A stretch of DNA of 64,000 nucleotides, from contig NZ_UFYA01000001.1 of the NCBI RefSeq assembly GCF_900447215.1, positions 930,001 to 994,000 on the forward strand, in the 5' to 3' direction. The position numbers and the translations under genes were made by a program. The notes under the pieces were generated by a model, which did not search any database, was not told where the DNA came from, and was given only the letters and a program-made list of their open reading frames with translations. This stretch comes from Dermatophilus congolensis. Lineage in GTDB: Bacteria; Actinomycetota; Actinomycetes; Actinomycetales; Dermatophilaceae. Below are positions 28,326 to 37,568 of the stretch, in pieces (within the stretch, counting starts at the first letter, position 1; every line of letters begins with the position of its first letter).

Positions 28326-30197
28326 GTGTCACCGAAGGCTGCTTCGGCGCTGCCTCCCGCAGCGACCCCTGCCGAGCTGATTCGTAACTTTTGCATCATT
28401 GCCCACATTGACCACGGCAAGTCCACGCTTGCGGACCGGATGCTGCAGTCAACGGGCATTGTGCCTGAGCGGGAGATGCGTGCGCAGTATTTGGACCGGA
28501 TGGACATTGAGCGTGAGCGTGGCATCACGATCAAGTCGCAGGCGGTGCGGATGCCGTGGTCGTTGGCTGATGAGGAGGGGCAGAACACTTACTGCCTCAA
28601 CATGATTGATACTCCTGGGCACGTGGACTTTACCTATGAGGTGTCGCGTTCTCTTGCTGCGTGTGAGGGAGCGGTGCTGCTGGTGGATGCTGCCCAGGGG
28701 ATTGAGGCCCAGACGCTGGCGAACCTTTACCTGGCGATGGAGAACGATCTGACCATCATCCCAGTGCTGAATAAAATTGATCTTCCTGCGGCGCAGCCGG
28801 AAAAGTATGCCGAAGAGTTGGCAGGCTTGATTGGTTGTGAGCCCGAAGATGTGCTGAAAGTGTCGGGGAAGACCGGTGAGGGAGTTGAGGAGCTTCTCGA
28901 TCAGATCGTCCGGCAGATTCCCCCGCCGGCGGGTGTGGCTGATGCACCGACGCGGGCGATGATTTTCGACTCTGTCTATGACACGTACCGTGGCGTGGTC
29001 ACGTATGTGCGAGTGGTGGATGGGATGCTCAAACCGCGAGAGCGGATTTCGATGATGTCTACCGGTGCCACGCATGAGCTGCTGGAGATTGGGGTGATCT
29101 CGCCAGAGCCGCTGCCGAGCAATGGGCTGGGCGTGGGGGAAACTGGCTACCTGATCACGGGGGTCAAGGACGTGCGCCAGTCTCGGGTGGGTGACACGGT
29201 GACGTTGTCCTCGGCGCCTGCCAAGGAGCCGGTGGGTGGTTACAAGGACCCGCGCCCGATGGTGTTCTCGGGTCTTTACCCGATTGATGGGTCGGATTAC
29301 CCGGCGTTGCGGGACGCGTTGGACAAACTCAAGCTCAACGATGCGGCGCTGGTGTATGAGCCGGAAACGTCGGTGGCGTTGGGGTTTGGTTTCCGTGTCG
29401 GGTTCCTGGGGATGCTGCACTTGGAGATCGTGCGGGAGCGCCTCGAACGTGAGTTCAACCTCGATCTCATCTCGACTCTGCCTAACGTGGAGTATGAGGT
29501 TGTAATGGAAGACAAATCCGTTGTGCGGGTGACGAACCCAAGCGAATTCCCGGCTGGAAAAGTTAAAGAGGTGCGGGAACCGGTGGTGCGCTCGACCATC
29601 CTGGCACCGAGCGAATTCATCGGGGCGATCATGGAATTGTGCCAGTCGCGGCGCGGGTCGTTGCGCGGCATGGATTACTTGTCCCCTGAGCGGGTGGAGA
29701 TGCGGTACACACTGCCACTGGCTGAGATCGTGTTCGATTTTTTTGACGCGTTGAAATCCAAGACGCGTGGCTACGCATCTTTTGAGTACGAGCCTGATGG
29801 TGAGCAAACCGCTGACTTGGTTCGGGTCGATATCTTGCTGCAGGGCGAGGAAGTCGATGCGTTCAGCTCGATCGTGCACAAGGACAAGGCCTACGCCTAT
29901 GGTGTCGCGATGGCGGGCAAGCTGCGGGAGTTGATTCCTAGGCAGCAGTTTGAGGTGCCGATCCAGGCTGCGATTGGTTCGCGTGTGATTGCTCGGGAAA
30001 ATATCCGAGCTATCCGCAAGGACGTGCTTTCCAAGTGTTACGGCGGTGACATCTCCCGTAAGCGCAAGCTGCTTGAGAAGCAGAAAGAGGGCAAGAAGCG
30101 CATGAAGATGGTGGGGCGCGTAGAGGTGCCGCAGGAGGCCTTCATTGCTGCGCTCTCCAGTGATGGTGGCGGCGAAGCCAAGGGCGGTAAGAAATGA
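28326..30197 (+). CDS. lepA: Elongation factor 4 (LepA)
   Basis: A 623-residue translational GTPase. The G domain has AHIDHGKST at 26-34, DTPGHVDF, and NKIDLPAA. Domains II, III and V follow, then the LepA-specific C-terminal domain with [17 protein letters not shown] near the end. It acts on ribosomes, where back-translocation or biogenesis roles have been described for the family. The GTG start at 28326 has GAGGT six bases upstream. It overlaps trmB by four bases, and trmB and hemW follow as one unit. Confidence 0.95.
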   Translation: MSPKAASALPPAATPAELIRNFCIIAHIDHGKSTLADRMLQSTGIVPEREMRAQYLDRMDIERERGITIKSQAVRMPWSLADEEGQNTYCLNMIDTPGHVDFTYEVSRSLAACEGAVLLVDAAQGIEAQTLANLYLAMENDLTIIPVLNKIDLPAAQPEKYAEELAGLIGCEPEDVLKVSGKTGEGVEELLDQIVRQIPPPAGVADAPTRAMIFDSVYDTYRGVVTYVRVVDGMLKPRERISMMSTGATHELLEIGVISPEPLPSNGLGVGETGYLITGVKDVRQSRVGDTVTLSSAPAKEPVGGYKDPRPMVFSGLYPIDGSDYPALRDALDKLKLNDAALVYEPETSVALGFGFRVGFLGMLHLEIVRERLEREFNLDLISTLPNVEYEVVMEDKSVVRVTNPSEFPAGKVKEVREPVVRSTILAPSEFIGAIMELCQSRRGSLRGMDYLSPERVEMRYTLPLAEIVFDFFDALKSKTRGYASFEYEPDGEQTADLVRVDILLQGEEVDAFSSIVHKDKAYAYGVAMAGKLRELIPRQQFEVPIQAAIGSRVIARENIRAIRKDVLSKCYGGDISRKRKLLEKQKEGKKRMKMVGRVEVPQEAFIAALSSDGGGEAKGGKK

Positions 30198-31036
30198 CGC
30201 TGAACTCCAATAATGGAGCTGACGCAGCGGTTGAGAACGTGCCCGAAGAACGTGTTCTCATTCCTCGTGAAGTGTTGTCATTTGCGCGTCGGGATGGGCG
30301 CTATTCCACGCGCAACGCTAAGGCATGGACCCCGCAAATGCAGGGTTGGTTCGTCACTCCAGAGCGTGACCTGCGGTTGACCAGCATCGCCCCGCAGTGG
30401 CGCTTTGACGCTCAGGCGGTGTTCGGTAGGTCGGCGCCGCTGATCGCTGAGGTGGGCTCTGGTACTGGTGATGCGGTTCTGGCGCACGCTGAGGCTTTCC
30501 CTGACGCTGACCATGTGGCGTTGGAGGTGTATCGGCCTGGTTTGGCTCGCACCGTGGTGCAGGCTGAAGCGCGAGGGCTGAGTAACCTGCGGGTTTTGGA
30601 GGGTGATGGACGGGCCCTGATCGCCAATAACGTAGAGCCCGGAACCTTTTCGGAAATTCACGTGTGGTTCCCGGATCCGTGGCCGAAAACCAAACATCAC
30701 AAGCGCCGTCTTGTAGACGTCCGGTTTTTTGAGGATGTGGCGCGTGTTCTGGTTGCCGGGGGAGTGGTCCGGCTAGCCACAGACTGGGCCTCCTATGCCG
30801 TGGTGATGAGTGAGGCAGCCGCGCAGGTGCCGGCACTTTCTCCGATTCCGGGTGCGGTGACTGCCGTGACTGACCCGCAGGCACATGAGGACCCGACTGC
30901 TGCGGTGTCTACTCGGTCGCTGTATGGCCAAAGCGAGCGGTATGCGGTGCGGCCATTGACGCGATTTGAGAGCAAAGGTCGTGCCTTGGGTAGGCCCATC
31001 GCTGACCTTGCCTACGTGGTCACATCGACGGCCTGA
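30194..31036 (+). CDS. trmB: tRNA (guanine-N7-)-methyltransferase
   Basis: A 280-residue SAM-dependent enzyme that makes m7G46 in tRNA. The SAM-binding loop is EVGSGTG at 86-92, and the active region is [17 protein letters not shown], the family signature. The N-terminal extension of about 50 residues is typical of actinobacterial members. ATG overlaps the lepA stop (ATGA); hemW starts two bases after its stop. Confidence 0.93.
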   Translation: MTLNSNNGADAAVENVPEERVLIPREVLSFARRDGRYSTRNAKAWTPQMQGWFVTPERDLRLTSIAPQWRFDAQAVFGRSAPLIAEVGSGTGDAVLAHAEAFPDADHVALEVYRPGLARTVVQAEARGLSNLRVLEGDGRALIANNVEPGTFSEIHVWFPDPWPKTKHHKRRLVDVRFFEDVARVLVAGGVVRLATDWASYAVVMSEAAAQVPALSPIPGAVTAVTDPQAHEDPTAAVSTRSLYGQSERYAVRPLTRFESKGRALGRPIADLAYVVTSTA

Positions 31037-31038
31037 CC

Positions 31039-32286
31039 GTGCCCTCTCTTCCTCTTGGCGGTCCGGCTCCTGCCGATGGTGCACTTCCGCCTGCAGCGGT
31101 AGCGGCGCTACAAGGGCCTGAACCGTTTGGTTATTACGTGCATGTGCCGTTCTGCTACCGCAGATGCGGTTACTGCGACTTCAACACCTACGTTCCATCT
31201 GCTGGTGTCGATGGCCAGGAGCAGATGCGCCGTTACGTTGCCGCCGCAGCTACCGAGATTGACTTGTCTGCGCGGGTTCTTGCTGGACCAGACAAAGCTT
31301 TGCGGCCAGTGGACACAGTCTTTTTCGGCGGGGGCACTCCCACGATGCTCGCTGCTGAGGACATCGTGACGCTGCTCGATGCGATCCGGTCCAGGTTTGG
31401 GCTAGTTGATGGCGCAGAAGTAACGGTCGAGGCCAACCCAGACACAACGAGCGCGGAATCGTTAGCGCGGTTGGCTGATGCGGGGGTGACCCGTATCAGT
31501 GTGGGGATGCAGTCGGCAGTTGGGCATGTTCTAGAAACTCTTGACCGTACCCACACTCCCGACAATGTTGAGGCAACTATCGTCGCAGCCAAGGAAGCGG
31601 GTTTGGTTACCAGCCTTGACCTGATTTACGGCACGCCGGGGGAGAGCCTGGCGGATTGGCAGGTGTCGCTGCATGCGGCGATCGCCCTGGAACCGGATCA
31701 CATTTCTGCTTATGGACTGGTGATCGAAGAGGGCACTGCGATGGGCGCGGCATTGCGCCGCGGTGCAGTTGCCCCGACCGATGATGACGATGAGGCAGCT
31801 AAATATGAGATGGCAGACCGGGTGCTCGCTGCTGCTGGGTACCGCTGGTATGAGGTGAGCAACTGGGCCCGTAATGAGGTGGGGCGCGGTCGCCACAACG
31901 AGGGCTACTGGCATGATGGGCACTGGTGGGGAGTGGGGCCAGGAGCGCACAGCCATATTGGTGGTGTGCGGTGGTGGAATGTTAAATACCCGGCCGCGTA
32001 TGCAGCTGCGTTAGAGGAGGGGCGTTCGCCGGCTGCGGCGCGCGAGGTGCTGGATGAAGAAGCCCGTGTTACCGAAAAAATCATGCTTGGTATTCGCCTG
32101 GCTGAAGGGTTGCCGCTGTCGGTGCTGGATTCTGGGTTCACTGCTGGGCCGCAGGTGGCTAGGCAGTTGTCTCAGGAGGGGCTGCTGCGTGGGGATGCGT
32201 TAGCTGATGCTGAGCCCAGGGCAGTGCTCACTGACCGGGGGCGTTTGCTAGCCGACTTGGTTTTGCGGCGGATGCTTGGTTATTAG
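31039..32286 (+). CDS. hemW: Heme chaperone HemW (radical SAM, formerly coproporphyrinogen III oxidase-like)
   Basis: A 415-residue radical SAM protein. The 4Fe-4S motif C39-YRR-C43-GY-C46 follows YYVHVPF. GGGTPTML, TVEANPDT and GMQSAVGHVLETLDRTH mark the SAM-binding barrel. A HemN-type C-terminal domain ends the protein. Family members of this short type bind heme and deliver it to acceptor proteins rather than oxidise coproporphyrinogen. GTG start directly after trmB implies coupling. Confidence 0.9.
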   Translation: MPSLPLGGPAPADGALPPAAVAALQGPEPFGYYVHVPFCYRRCGYCDFNTYVPSAGVDGQEQMRRYVAAAATEIDLSARVLAGPDKALRPVDTVFFGGGTPTMLAAEDIVTLLDAIRSRFGLVDGAEVTVEANPDTTSAESLARLADAGVTRISVGMQSAVGHVLETLDRTHTPDNVEATIVAAKEAGLVTSLDLIYGTPGESLADWQVSLHAAIALEPDHISAYGLVIEEGTAMGAALRRGAVAPTDDDDEAAKYEMADRVLAAAGYRWYEVSNWARNEVGRGRHNEGYWHDGHWWGVGPGAHSHIGGVRWWNVKYPAAYAAALEEGRSPAAAREVLDEEARVTEKIMLGIRLAEGLPLSVLDSGFTAGPQVARQLSQEGLLRGDALADAEPRAVLTDRGRLLADLVLRRMLGY

Positions 32287-32299
32287 TGCAGGTGTTTTA

Positions 32300-32353
32300 A
32301 GAAGCGTGTGTGGCGCCCCACCCGAAGCAGGGTAGGGCGCCACACACGCTTCT
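32300..32353. terminator. Bidirectional terminator between hemW and fadD
   Basis: A 19-base perfect stem, 32300-32318 with 32335-32353 (AGAAGCGTGTGTGGCGCCC and its complement), loop 16 bases, between convergent genes. Confidence 0.88.
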
Positions 32354-32359
32354 AGGTAG

Positions 32360-34057
32360 TCAGGCTTTTGTGTTTTCGGCTTCGGTGCGTTGGATGAGTG
32401 CAACAACCTCGGTGCGCACGACTTTACGCATGGCGTTGGTGGGTAGCTCTTCGACGGAAACGAACCTGCGCGGGACTTTGTAGGCAGCTAGGTGCTGTTT
32501 GGCCCAAGCGCGGAGTTCTTCGTTGCTGGGCAGTTCTCCCTCGGGAACGATCGCGGCGACGACGTCTTCGCCACGTCGTGTGCCTGGGATCCCGATGACG
32601 GAGATGTCTCGGATACGAGGGTGGCGTCGCAGCGCATCCTCGACTTCAAGCGGAGAAACGTTGAAGCCGCCAGTGATGATGATGTCTTTGAGCCGGCCGG
32701 TGAGAACGATGAATCCGTCGGTGACGCGTGCGAGGTCGCCGGTGCGGAACCAGTCGTCAATGAAGGCTTCAGCGGTTTCTAGTGGTTTGTTGAGGTAGCC
32801 GGAGAACACTTGTGGCCCGCGGACGATCAGCTCGCCTTCTTCGCCTTCGAGGACGTCATTCTGTGGGTTTTTGGGATCAACGATCCGCACATCGGTGTCG
32901 GGGAAGGGGATGCCGATACTTCCTGCGCGGCGTCGAGAATCGAGGGGGTTGCCGACTATCACAGGTGAAGTTTCGGTCAGTCCGTATCCTTCGATGAGCA
33001 TCCCGCCGGTGGTTTTTTCCCACTTCGCGACGAACTCTGGTGGCAGTGACATGGCGCCGCACAACGTGGTGCGCAGTGACTGCAAGCGCACGTGGCGTTC
33101 TTTGGCTTTTGTCAGGAAGGCATCCAGCAGTGGGGGTACCCCTACGAGAAAGGTTGCTGGGCGTCGTTTCATAGCTGCGACCATCAGGCTCGGGTCGGGG
33201 CTAGGAAGGGTGACAACAGTGGCGCCTGCGCACAAACCAGCGAAAGACCCCAGCGTGAGACCGAACGCGTGGAACATGGGTAACACAGACAGGAACGTTT
33301 CGGTTCCCAAGGCTAGTCCGGTCCACTCCAATCCCTGCTTGCAGTTAGCTAGCAGGTTGGCGTGAGTCAAAGGAACGCCTTTAGGGCGTCCGGTGGTGCC
33401 TGAGGTGTACATGATCACGGCGGTGGCATCTGAGGCGGGGTAGCTGTGTGTGGAGGGCAGCGCTCCGTGCCGGAACAACGATTCCCAGGAGGCGCATCCG
33501 CACATGAGTCCGCCGGCAGTTAACTGCGAGCGCATGTTGCGGGTCTTTGCCAGAGGTAGGCGTAGGGCTAGGCGTTTAGGTAGGGGCAGGGAGCGGGTGA
33601 TGTCGACCCCGAAGATGTGTTCAACGCCGGTGCGTTGACGTAGTGGCATGACGGCGGGTAGGGAGTTGTCCCAGGCGACGACGACGCGGGCGCCGTGGTC
33701 GAGGAACATGGGTTCGAGTTCGTCGGTGGGGTAGAGGGGGTTGTGTTGCACAACGGCCAGGCCGATGCGTTGGGCTGCCAGGGTGGCGATGATGTTTTCG
33801 GGGCAGTTGGGTAGCAAGATGGCGATGCGTTCGCCGCTGCGCAGGCCGAGTTTGAGTAGGCCCGCGGCTACGCGGGAGACGTGTTCGCTGAGTTTTTCGT
33901 AGGTGAGCGCGGTGCCCATGAAGTCGATGCAGACGCGTTCGGGAAGTTTGGCCGCGGTGGCTTCGATTTTGGCGGGAATGGAGGTGTCCCAGTAGGTGAG
34001 GTGTCTGGCGACGGTGCCGGACTCTAAGGAGTCGGTGGCGAGTTGCTTTCCGATCAT
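32360..34057 (-). CDS. fadD: Long-chain fatty-acid--CoA ligase (AMP-forming)
   Basis: A 565-residue ANL-superfamily enzyme that activates a fatty or related acid with ATP and CoA. The AMP-binding motif is VIMYTSGTTGRPKGVPLTH; GYGLTETSPV, WFRTGDLARV and GRLKDIIITGGFNVSP are also present. The start ATG at 34057 has GGAGG upstream. A perfect inverted repeat lies in the promoter region, suggesting a repressor. The exact chain length specificity is not readable. Confidence 0.85.
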   Translation of the reverse strand: MIGKQLATDSLESGTVARHLTYWDTSIPAKIEATAAKLPERVCIDFMGTALTYEKLSEHVSRVAAGLLKLGLRSGERIAILLPNCPENIIATLAAQRIGLAVVQHNPLYPTDELEPMFLDHGARVVVAWDNSLPAVMPLRQRTGVEHIFGVDITRSLPLPKRLALRLPLAKTRNMRSQLTAGGLMCGCASWESLFRHGALPSTHSYPASDATAVIMYTSGTTGRPKGVPLTHANLLANCKQGLEWTGLALGTETFLSVLPMFHAFGLTLGSFAGLCAGATVVTLPSPDPSLMVAAMKRRPATFLVGVPPLLDAFLTKAKERHVRLQSLRTTLCGAMSLPPEFVAKWEKTTGGMLIEGYGLTETSPVIVGNPLDSRRRAGSIGIPFPDTDVRIVDPKNPQNDVLEGEEGELIVRGPQVFSGYLNKPLETAEAFIDDWFRTGDLARVTDGFIVLTGRLKDIIITGGFNVSPLEVEDALRRHPRIRDISVIGIPGTRRGEDVVAAIVPEGELPSNEELRAWAKQHLAAYKVPRRFVSVEELPTNAMRKVVRTEVVALIQRTEAENTKA

Positions 34058-34100
34058 GTAGGCCTCCAGGTTTGCACTCGGGTACCGACTGAAGCTGCGG

Positions 34101-34131
34101 CTACGTAACCGTAACCTGTGTGGTTACGTAG
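34101..34131 (-). promoter_or_regulatory. Inverted repeat upstream of fadD, possible operator
   Basis: CTACGTAACC (34101-34110) and GGTTACGTAG (34122-34131) are exact reverse complements with an 11-base spacer that itself repeats GTAACC. It starts 43 bases upstream of the fadD ATG. The size fits a TetR-type operator; a short terminator for the upstream DUF3097 gene is the alternative. Confidence 0.5.
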
Positions 34132-34166
34132 GGCGCGGCTTTGCTAGGAGCCGGGGCCTGAGGGTT

Positions 34167-35087
34167 TCAGTTTTCGGTGTCGGTTGGGGCGGTCACGAAG
34201 TCGATGAGTTCTTCTACTCGTCCAAGGAATTGCGGTTCGAGATCCTCGTAATTGCGTACCGTAGCCAGGATTGCTTGCCAGCCGCGGGCAATGTCGGCTT
34301 GGTCACTGTTGGGCAGACCTAGAGCTGCCAGGATTCCGCGTTTCCAGTCGGTGCCGCGTTCGATGGTGGGCCATGCGCGCAGGCCGACACGAGTGGGTTT
34401 GACTGATTGCCATACGTCGACGAATGGGTGGCCGACGATGTGGACATGGTTGGCCCAGGGCTGGAGGGTGCGGGCTTTTTCTACGAGTCGGTATTCCTTG
34501 CTGCCGGGGACGAGGTGGTCCACGAGGATGCCTAGGCGTCGCTGCGCGGTGGGGGCGAAGTCGGTGATGATGCCGTTGAGGTCGTCGATTCCGCCGACGT
34601 ATTCAACGACGACTCCTTCGACGCGTAGGTCATCTCCCCACACTTTTTCGACCAGTTCGGCGTCGTGTCGTCCTTCGACGAAGATGCGCGAGCCCAGCGC
34701 AACGCGGGCGCGAGCTTGAGCGACGGCGCGGCTGCCGCTAGCTGTGTATGTGCGGCTGCGTTCAGGGGTACTGCGGGGGGCGGTGAGAGTGACGGGTGAG
34801 CCATCGATGAGGAATCCTGGGCCAAGGGGGAAAGCTTTGATGCGGCCTCGGCGGTCTTCTAGGTCTACGACCTGCATGCCGCCTGCTTTTTGTACCCGTG
34901 TGATAGCTCCGACCCAGCCGGAGGCTACTTCTTCGACGACTAGACCAATTTCTGCGGGTGTCTGTATGGATCTTCCTCGCGGGGGAGTGTGTTTGTGCGC
35001 GAGGATGTCACCGGAATATCGTCCCCAGCCCGCGGCGGCGGGGGCGGAAGGTTTGTGGGGGGAACGGGTTCGGGGGAATTCGCGCAC
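34167..35087 (-). CDS. DUF3097 family protein
   Basis: A 306-residue protein conserved in actinobacteria. The central part has a Toprim-like flavour (RIFVEGRHDAELVEKVWGDDLRVEGVVVE; RRLGILVDHLVPGSKE), then HIVGHPFVDVWQSVKP and RGTDWKRGI. Function unknown. I chose the GTG at 35087 over the one at 35108 because TACGAT lies exactly six bases upstream, a leaderless promoter arrangement. The gene is divergent from hrcA, and the CIRCE operator lies just upstream. Confidence 0.8.
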   Translation of the reverse strand: MREFPRTRSPHKPSAPAAAGWGRYSGDILAHKHTPPRGRSIQTPAEIGLVVEEVASGWVGAITRVQKAGGMQVVDLEDRRGRIKAFPLGPGFLIDGSPVTLTAPRSTPERSRTYTASGSRAVAQARARVALGSRIFVEGRHDAELVEKVWGDDLRVEGVVVEYVGGIDDLNGIITDFAPTAQRRLGILVDHLVPGSKEYRLVEKARTLQPWANHVHIVGHPFVDVWQSVKPTRVGLRAWPTIERGTDWKRGILAALGLPNSDQADIARGWQAILATVRNYEDLEPQFLGRVEELIDFVTAPTDTEN

Positions 35088-35093
35088 GCGACC

Positions 35094-35099
35094 ATCGTA
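35094..35099 (-). promoter_or_regulatory. Leaderless-type -10 box of the DUF3097 gene
   Basis: TACGAT on the minus strand, six bases before the GTG at 35087. The -35 region would fall at about 35117-35122, inside the CIRCE element. Confidence 0.5.
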
Positions 35100-35112
35100 G
35101 GGGCGCACCGAG

Positions 35113-35139
35113 TTGGCACTCGACCGATCAGAGTGCCAA
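35113..35139. promoter_or_regulatory. CIRCE operator (HrcA binding site)
   Basis: TTGGCACTC (35113-35121), nine bases, GAGTGCCAA (35131-35139): a perfect match to the CIRCE architecture (9-9-9). For hrcA, TTGGCA at 35113 and CAACAT at 35137-35142 could be the -35 and -10 with an 18-base spacer. HrcA binding would therefore cover the promoter, giving autoregulation. Confidence 0.92.
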
Positions 35140-35214
35140 CATCAAAGGGAATCATTGATTGGCGGCCCCGCCCATACGACGGTTACCCGTCGGACTGTTT
35201 CAGGAGGTGAGTGG

Positions 35215-36252
35215 ATGAACACCGATCGCAGGTTGACGGTCTTGTCAGCCATCATCGAGGACTATGTGGCCACCTCCGAACCGGTCGGCAGCAAATCCCT
35301 TCTCGATCGACACGCCCTGGGCGTGTCGGCTGCAACTATCCGTAACGACATGGCAGTTCTAGAAGAGCAAGGCCTCATCGCCGCGCCCCACACCAGCGCA
35401 GGGCGTATCCCCACCGATGCGGGATACCGCCTCTTCGTAGATCGTCTAGCTCAGACCCGTTCGCTTTCCTCGGCGCAAAAAAACGCCATCGCCGGATTCC
35501 TGGAAGGCGCCGTGGACCTGGATGACGTAGTGGAACGCACGACACGCCTTCTCGCTTCCTTGACCCGCCAGGTCGCGGCCATGCAGTACCCCTCGCTCAC
35601 TCGCTCTCGCGTCCAGCACATCGAACTCCTACCCCTAGGAGTCGAGCGCGTCATGCTCGTGCTCATCCTCGACTCTGGCCGCGTCGAGCAGCGACGCATC
35701 GACCTGCCCGAGGACATCGACCACACCTGGAACGCAGAAAACCTCAGCCATCTACGAGACCGCATCAACGCTGCCTCGGTCGGCTGCCTCCTGCCGGAAG
35801 CAGCCGTGGCGCTGCGTGCACACTTTGAAGAAAACATCGGTCCCGAACACACCCTGGTCGAGGTGCTGCTACGTGTCCTTAATGAGGCAGTCGTCGAAGA
35901 GAGCGAAGAACGTGTGCTTCTGGTCGGGACAGGAAACCTTGCCCGCTTCGGAACAGACTTTCCTTTAAGCGTAGGCCCCGTTCTCGAAGCGCTCGAAGAA
36001 CACATGGTGCTACTGCGGCTCTTCGGATCCCTCGCCGAAGGCGCCCCCGCTGGCGCGGTGGGCGTCAGTATTGGCCAAGAAAATCCACACGAAGGACTCG
36101 CATCAACATCCGTGGTCGGCACGGGATACGGCGTCGGTACCGATACTCTCGGAGGACTGGCTGTCATCGGCCCTACCCGCATGGATTACCCGGGCACCAT
36201 GGCTGCGGTCCGCGCGGTCGCCAACTATGTCTCACGAATGCTCGGGTCATGA
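35215..36252 (+). CDS. hrcA: Heat-inducible transcription repressor HrcA
   Basis: A 345-residue repressor. The N-terminal winged helix is clear (DRRLTVLSAIIEDYVATSEPVGSKSLL; VSAATIRNDMAVLEEQGLI; PHTSAGRIPTDAGYR). A GAF-like/dimerisation region and VIGPTRMDYPGTMAAVRAV at the C-terminus follow. ATG 35215 has AGGAGGTG upstream. HrcA represses heat-shock chaperone genes through CIRCE, present just upstream. dnaJ follows; grpE and dnaK are not in the window. Confidence 0.95.
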   Translation: MNTDRRLTVLSAIIEDYVATSEPVGSKSLLDRHALGVSAATIRNDMAVLEEQGLIAAPHTSAGRIPTDAGYRLFVDRLAQTRSLSSAQKNAIAGFLEGAVDLDDVVERTTRLLASLTRQVAAMQYPSLTRSRVQHIELLPLGVERVMLVLILDSGRVEQRRIDLPEDIDHTWNAENLSHLRDRINAASVGCLLPEAAVALRAHFEENIGPEHTLVEVLLRVLNEAVVEESEERVLLVGTGNLARFGTDFPLSVGPVLEALEEHMVLLRLFGSLAEGAPAGAVGVSIGQENPHEGLASTSVVGTGYGVGTDTLGGLAVIGPTRMDYPGTMAAVRAVANYVSRMLGS

Positions 36253-36373
36253 GACCCGAACCCTCTTCCCACGCCACCGTGCACAGAGGACACAAACATG
36301 GCGAGAACGCCACAAGCGCTCGCCCCAGCGACGTGAAAACCGATATGTCCCCCAGGACAAGAAGGGCTGATTG

Positions 36374-37501
36374 GTGAACGACTACTACGCCGACCTCGGG
36401 GTCGAGCGCGGAGCCTCCGACGAAGAAATTAAGAAGGCCTACCGGCGCAAAGCACGCAAACTTCACCCAGACGTCAACCCTGGCCCCGACGCTGAAGAAC
36501 AGTTCAAAAAAATCAGCCAGGCCTACGACGTCCTCGGCGACCCAAGCAAACGCAAAGCCTACGATGCTGGCGCCGACCCCTACGCCTCCGGCGGCGACGG
36601 CTACGCAGGCAACTTCAGCTTCAGCGACATCATGGACGCCTTCTTCGGCGGCGCCACCGGCGCCACCCGCGGGCCACGCTCGCGAGTGCAACGCGGCCAA
36701 GACGCTCTCGTCCGCCTCGACATTGACCTCGCCACTGCCGTGTTCGGCGGCGAGCAAGAAATCGTCGTCGACACAGCCGAAAAATGCGGCACCTGCCACG
36801 GCGAAGGAACCGCCAACGGCACCAAACCCGTCATCTGTGACGCCTGTGGCGGAGCCGGCGAAGTGCAGCAAGTACAACGCTCCTTCCTCGGCCAAGTGAT
36901 GACCAGCCGCCCCTGCACCAAATGCCAGGGATACGGAACACTCATCACCAACCCCTGCTTCGAATGCTCCGGCGAAGGACGAGTACGCACCCGCCGCACC
37001 CTGAACCTCAAAGTCCCCGCAGGCGTCGACACCGGCACCCGTATCCAGCTCTCCGGTCAAGGCGAAGTCGGCATCGGTGGCGGCCCCGCAGCAGACCTAT
37101 ACATCGAAATCGCTGTGCGCGCCCACCCCACCTTCCGCCGCCGCAACGACGATCTACACTGCCAGCTCCACGTACCCATGACAGCCGCAGCCCTGGGAAC
37201 CACCATTTCCCTAGAAACCCTGGACGGCAACCTCGACGTACGAATCGAACCAGGAACCCAAAGCGGAGACGTACAAACTCTGCGCGGCTACGGCGTCACC
37301 CACCTGCGTGGCCAAGGGCGCGGCGACCTACTCATCCAAACAATCGTGGACACCCCCACCCGCCTAGACGCCGAACAAACCGACCTGCTCTGGCGCCTAG
37401 CAGCACTGCGCGGAGAAGAACAGCCCCAAGGAAAAGTCGGAGCCATCCAAGAAAACCACGGCCTCTTCGGCAAACTCCGAGACGCGTTCCGCGGTAAATG
37501 A
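36374..37501 (+). CDS. dnaJ: Chaperone protein DnaJ
   Basis: A 375-residue type-I Hsp40. The J domain is at the N-terminus with HPD at 31-33. A Gly-rich spacer follows, then four zinc-binding CXXCXGXG repeats (CGTCHGEG, CDACGGAG, CTKCQGYG, CFECSGEG) and two substrate-binding beta domains. The GTG at 36374 has GAAGGG seven bases upstream; a TTG directly before it is possible. It delivers clients to DnaK and stimulates its ATPase. The hrcA-dnaJ order is the usual second dnaJ locus of actinobacteria. Confidence 0.95.
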   Translation: MNDYYADLGVERGASDEEIKKAYRRKARKLHPDVNPGPDAEEQFKKISQAYDVLGDPSKRKAYDAGADPYASGGDGYAGNFSFSDIMDAFFGGATGATRGPRSRVQRGQDALVRLDIDLATAVFGGEQEIVVDTAEKCGTCHGEGTANGTKPVICDACGGAGEVQQVQRSFLGQVMTSRPCTKCQGYGTLITNPCFECSGEGRVRTRRTLNLKVPAGVDTGTRIQLSGQGEVGIGGGPAADLYIEIAVRAHPTFRRRNDDLHCQLHVPMTAAALGTTISLETLDGNLDVRIEPGTQSGDVQTLRGYGVTHLRGQGRGDLLIQTIVDTPTRLDAEQTDLLWRLAALRGEEQPQGKVGAIQENHGLFGKLRDAFRGK

Positions 37502-37508
37502 CCCACCT

Positions 37509-37547
37509 GTTCTGCCCTCTGCATCCACCCGATGCAGAGGGCAGAAC
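37509..37547 (+). terminator. Hairpin after dnaJ
   Basis: GTTCTGCCCTCTGCATC (37509-37525) pairs perfectly with 37531-37547, loop five bases, no T-run. It lies between dnaJ and rsmE on the same strand and probably ends or attenuates the heat-shock transcript. Confidence 0.7.
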
Positions 37548-37568
37548 ACTGCTTGAGAGGAAACCGAC

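Noticed and set aside
28449-29879. Minus-strand open frame of about 476 codons opposite lepA
   Set aside because: Antisense shadow of a highly conserved gene; composition is His/Arg/Gln-rich and no start signal is present.
34136-34153. Small hairpin as terminator of the DUF3097 gene
   Set aside because: The stem is only about five base pairs and imperfect.
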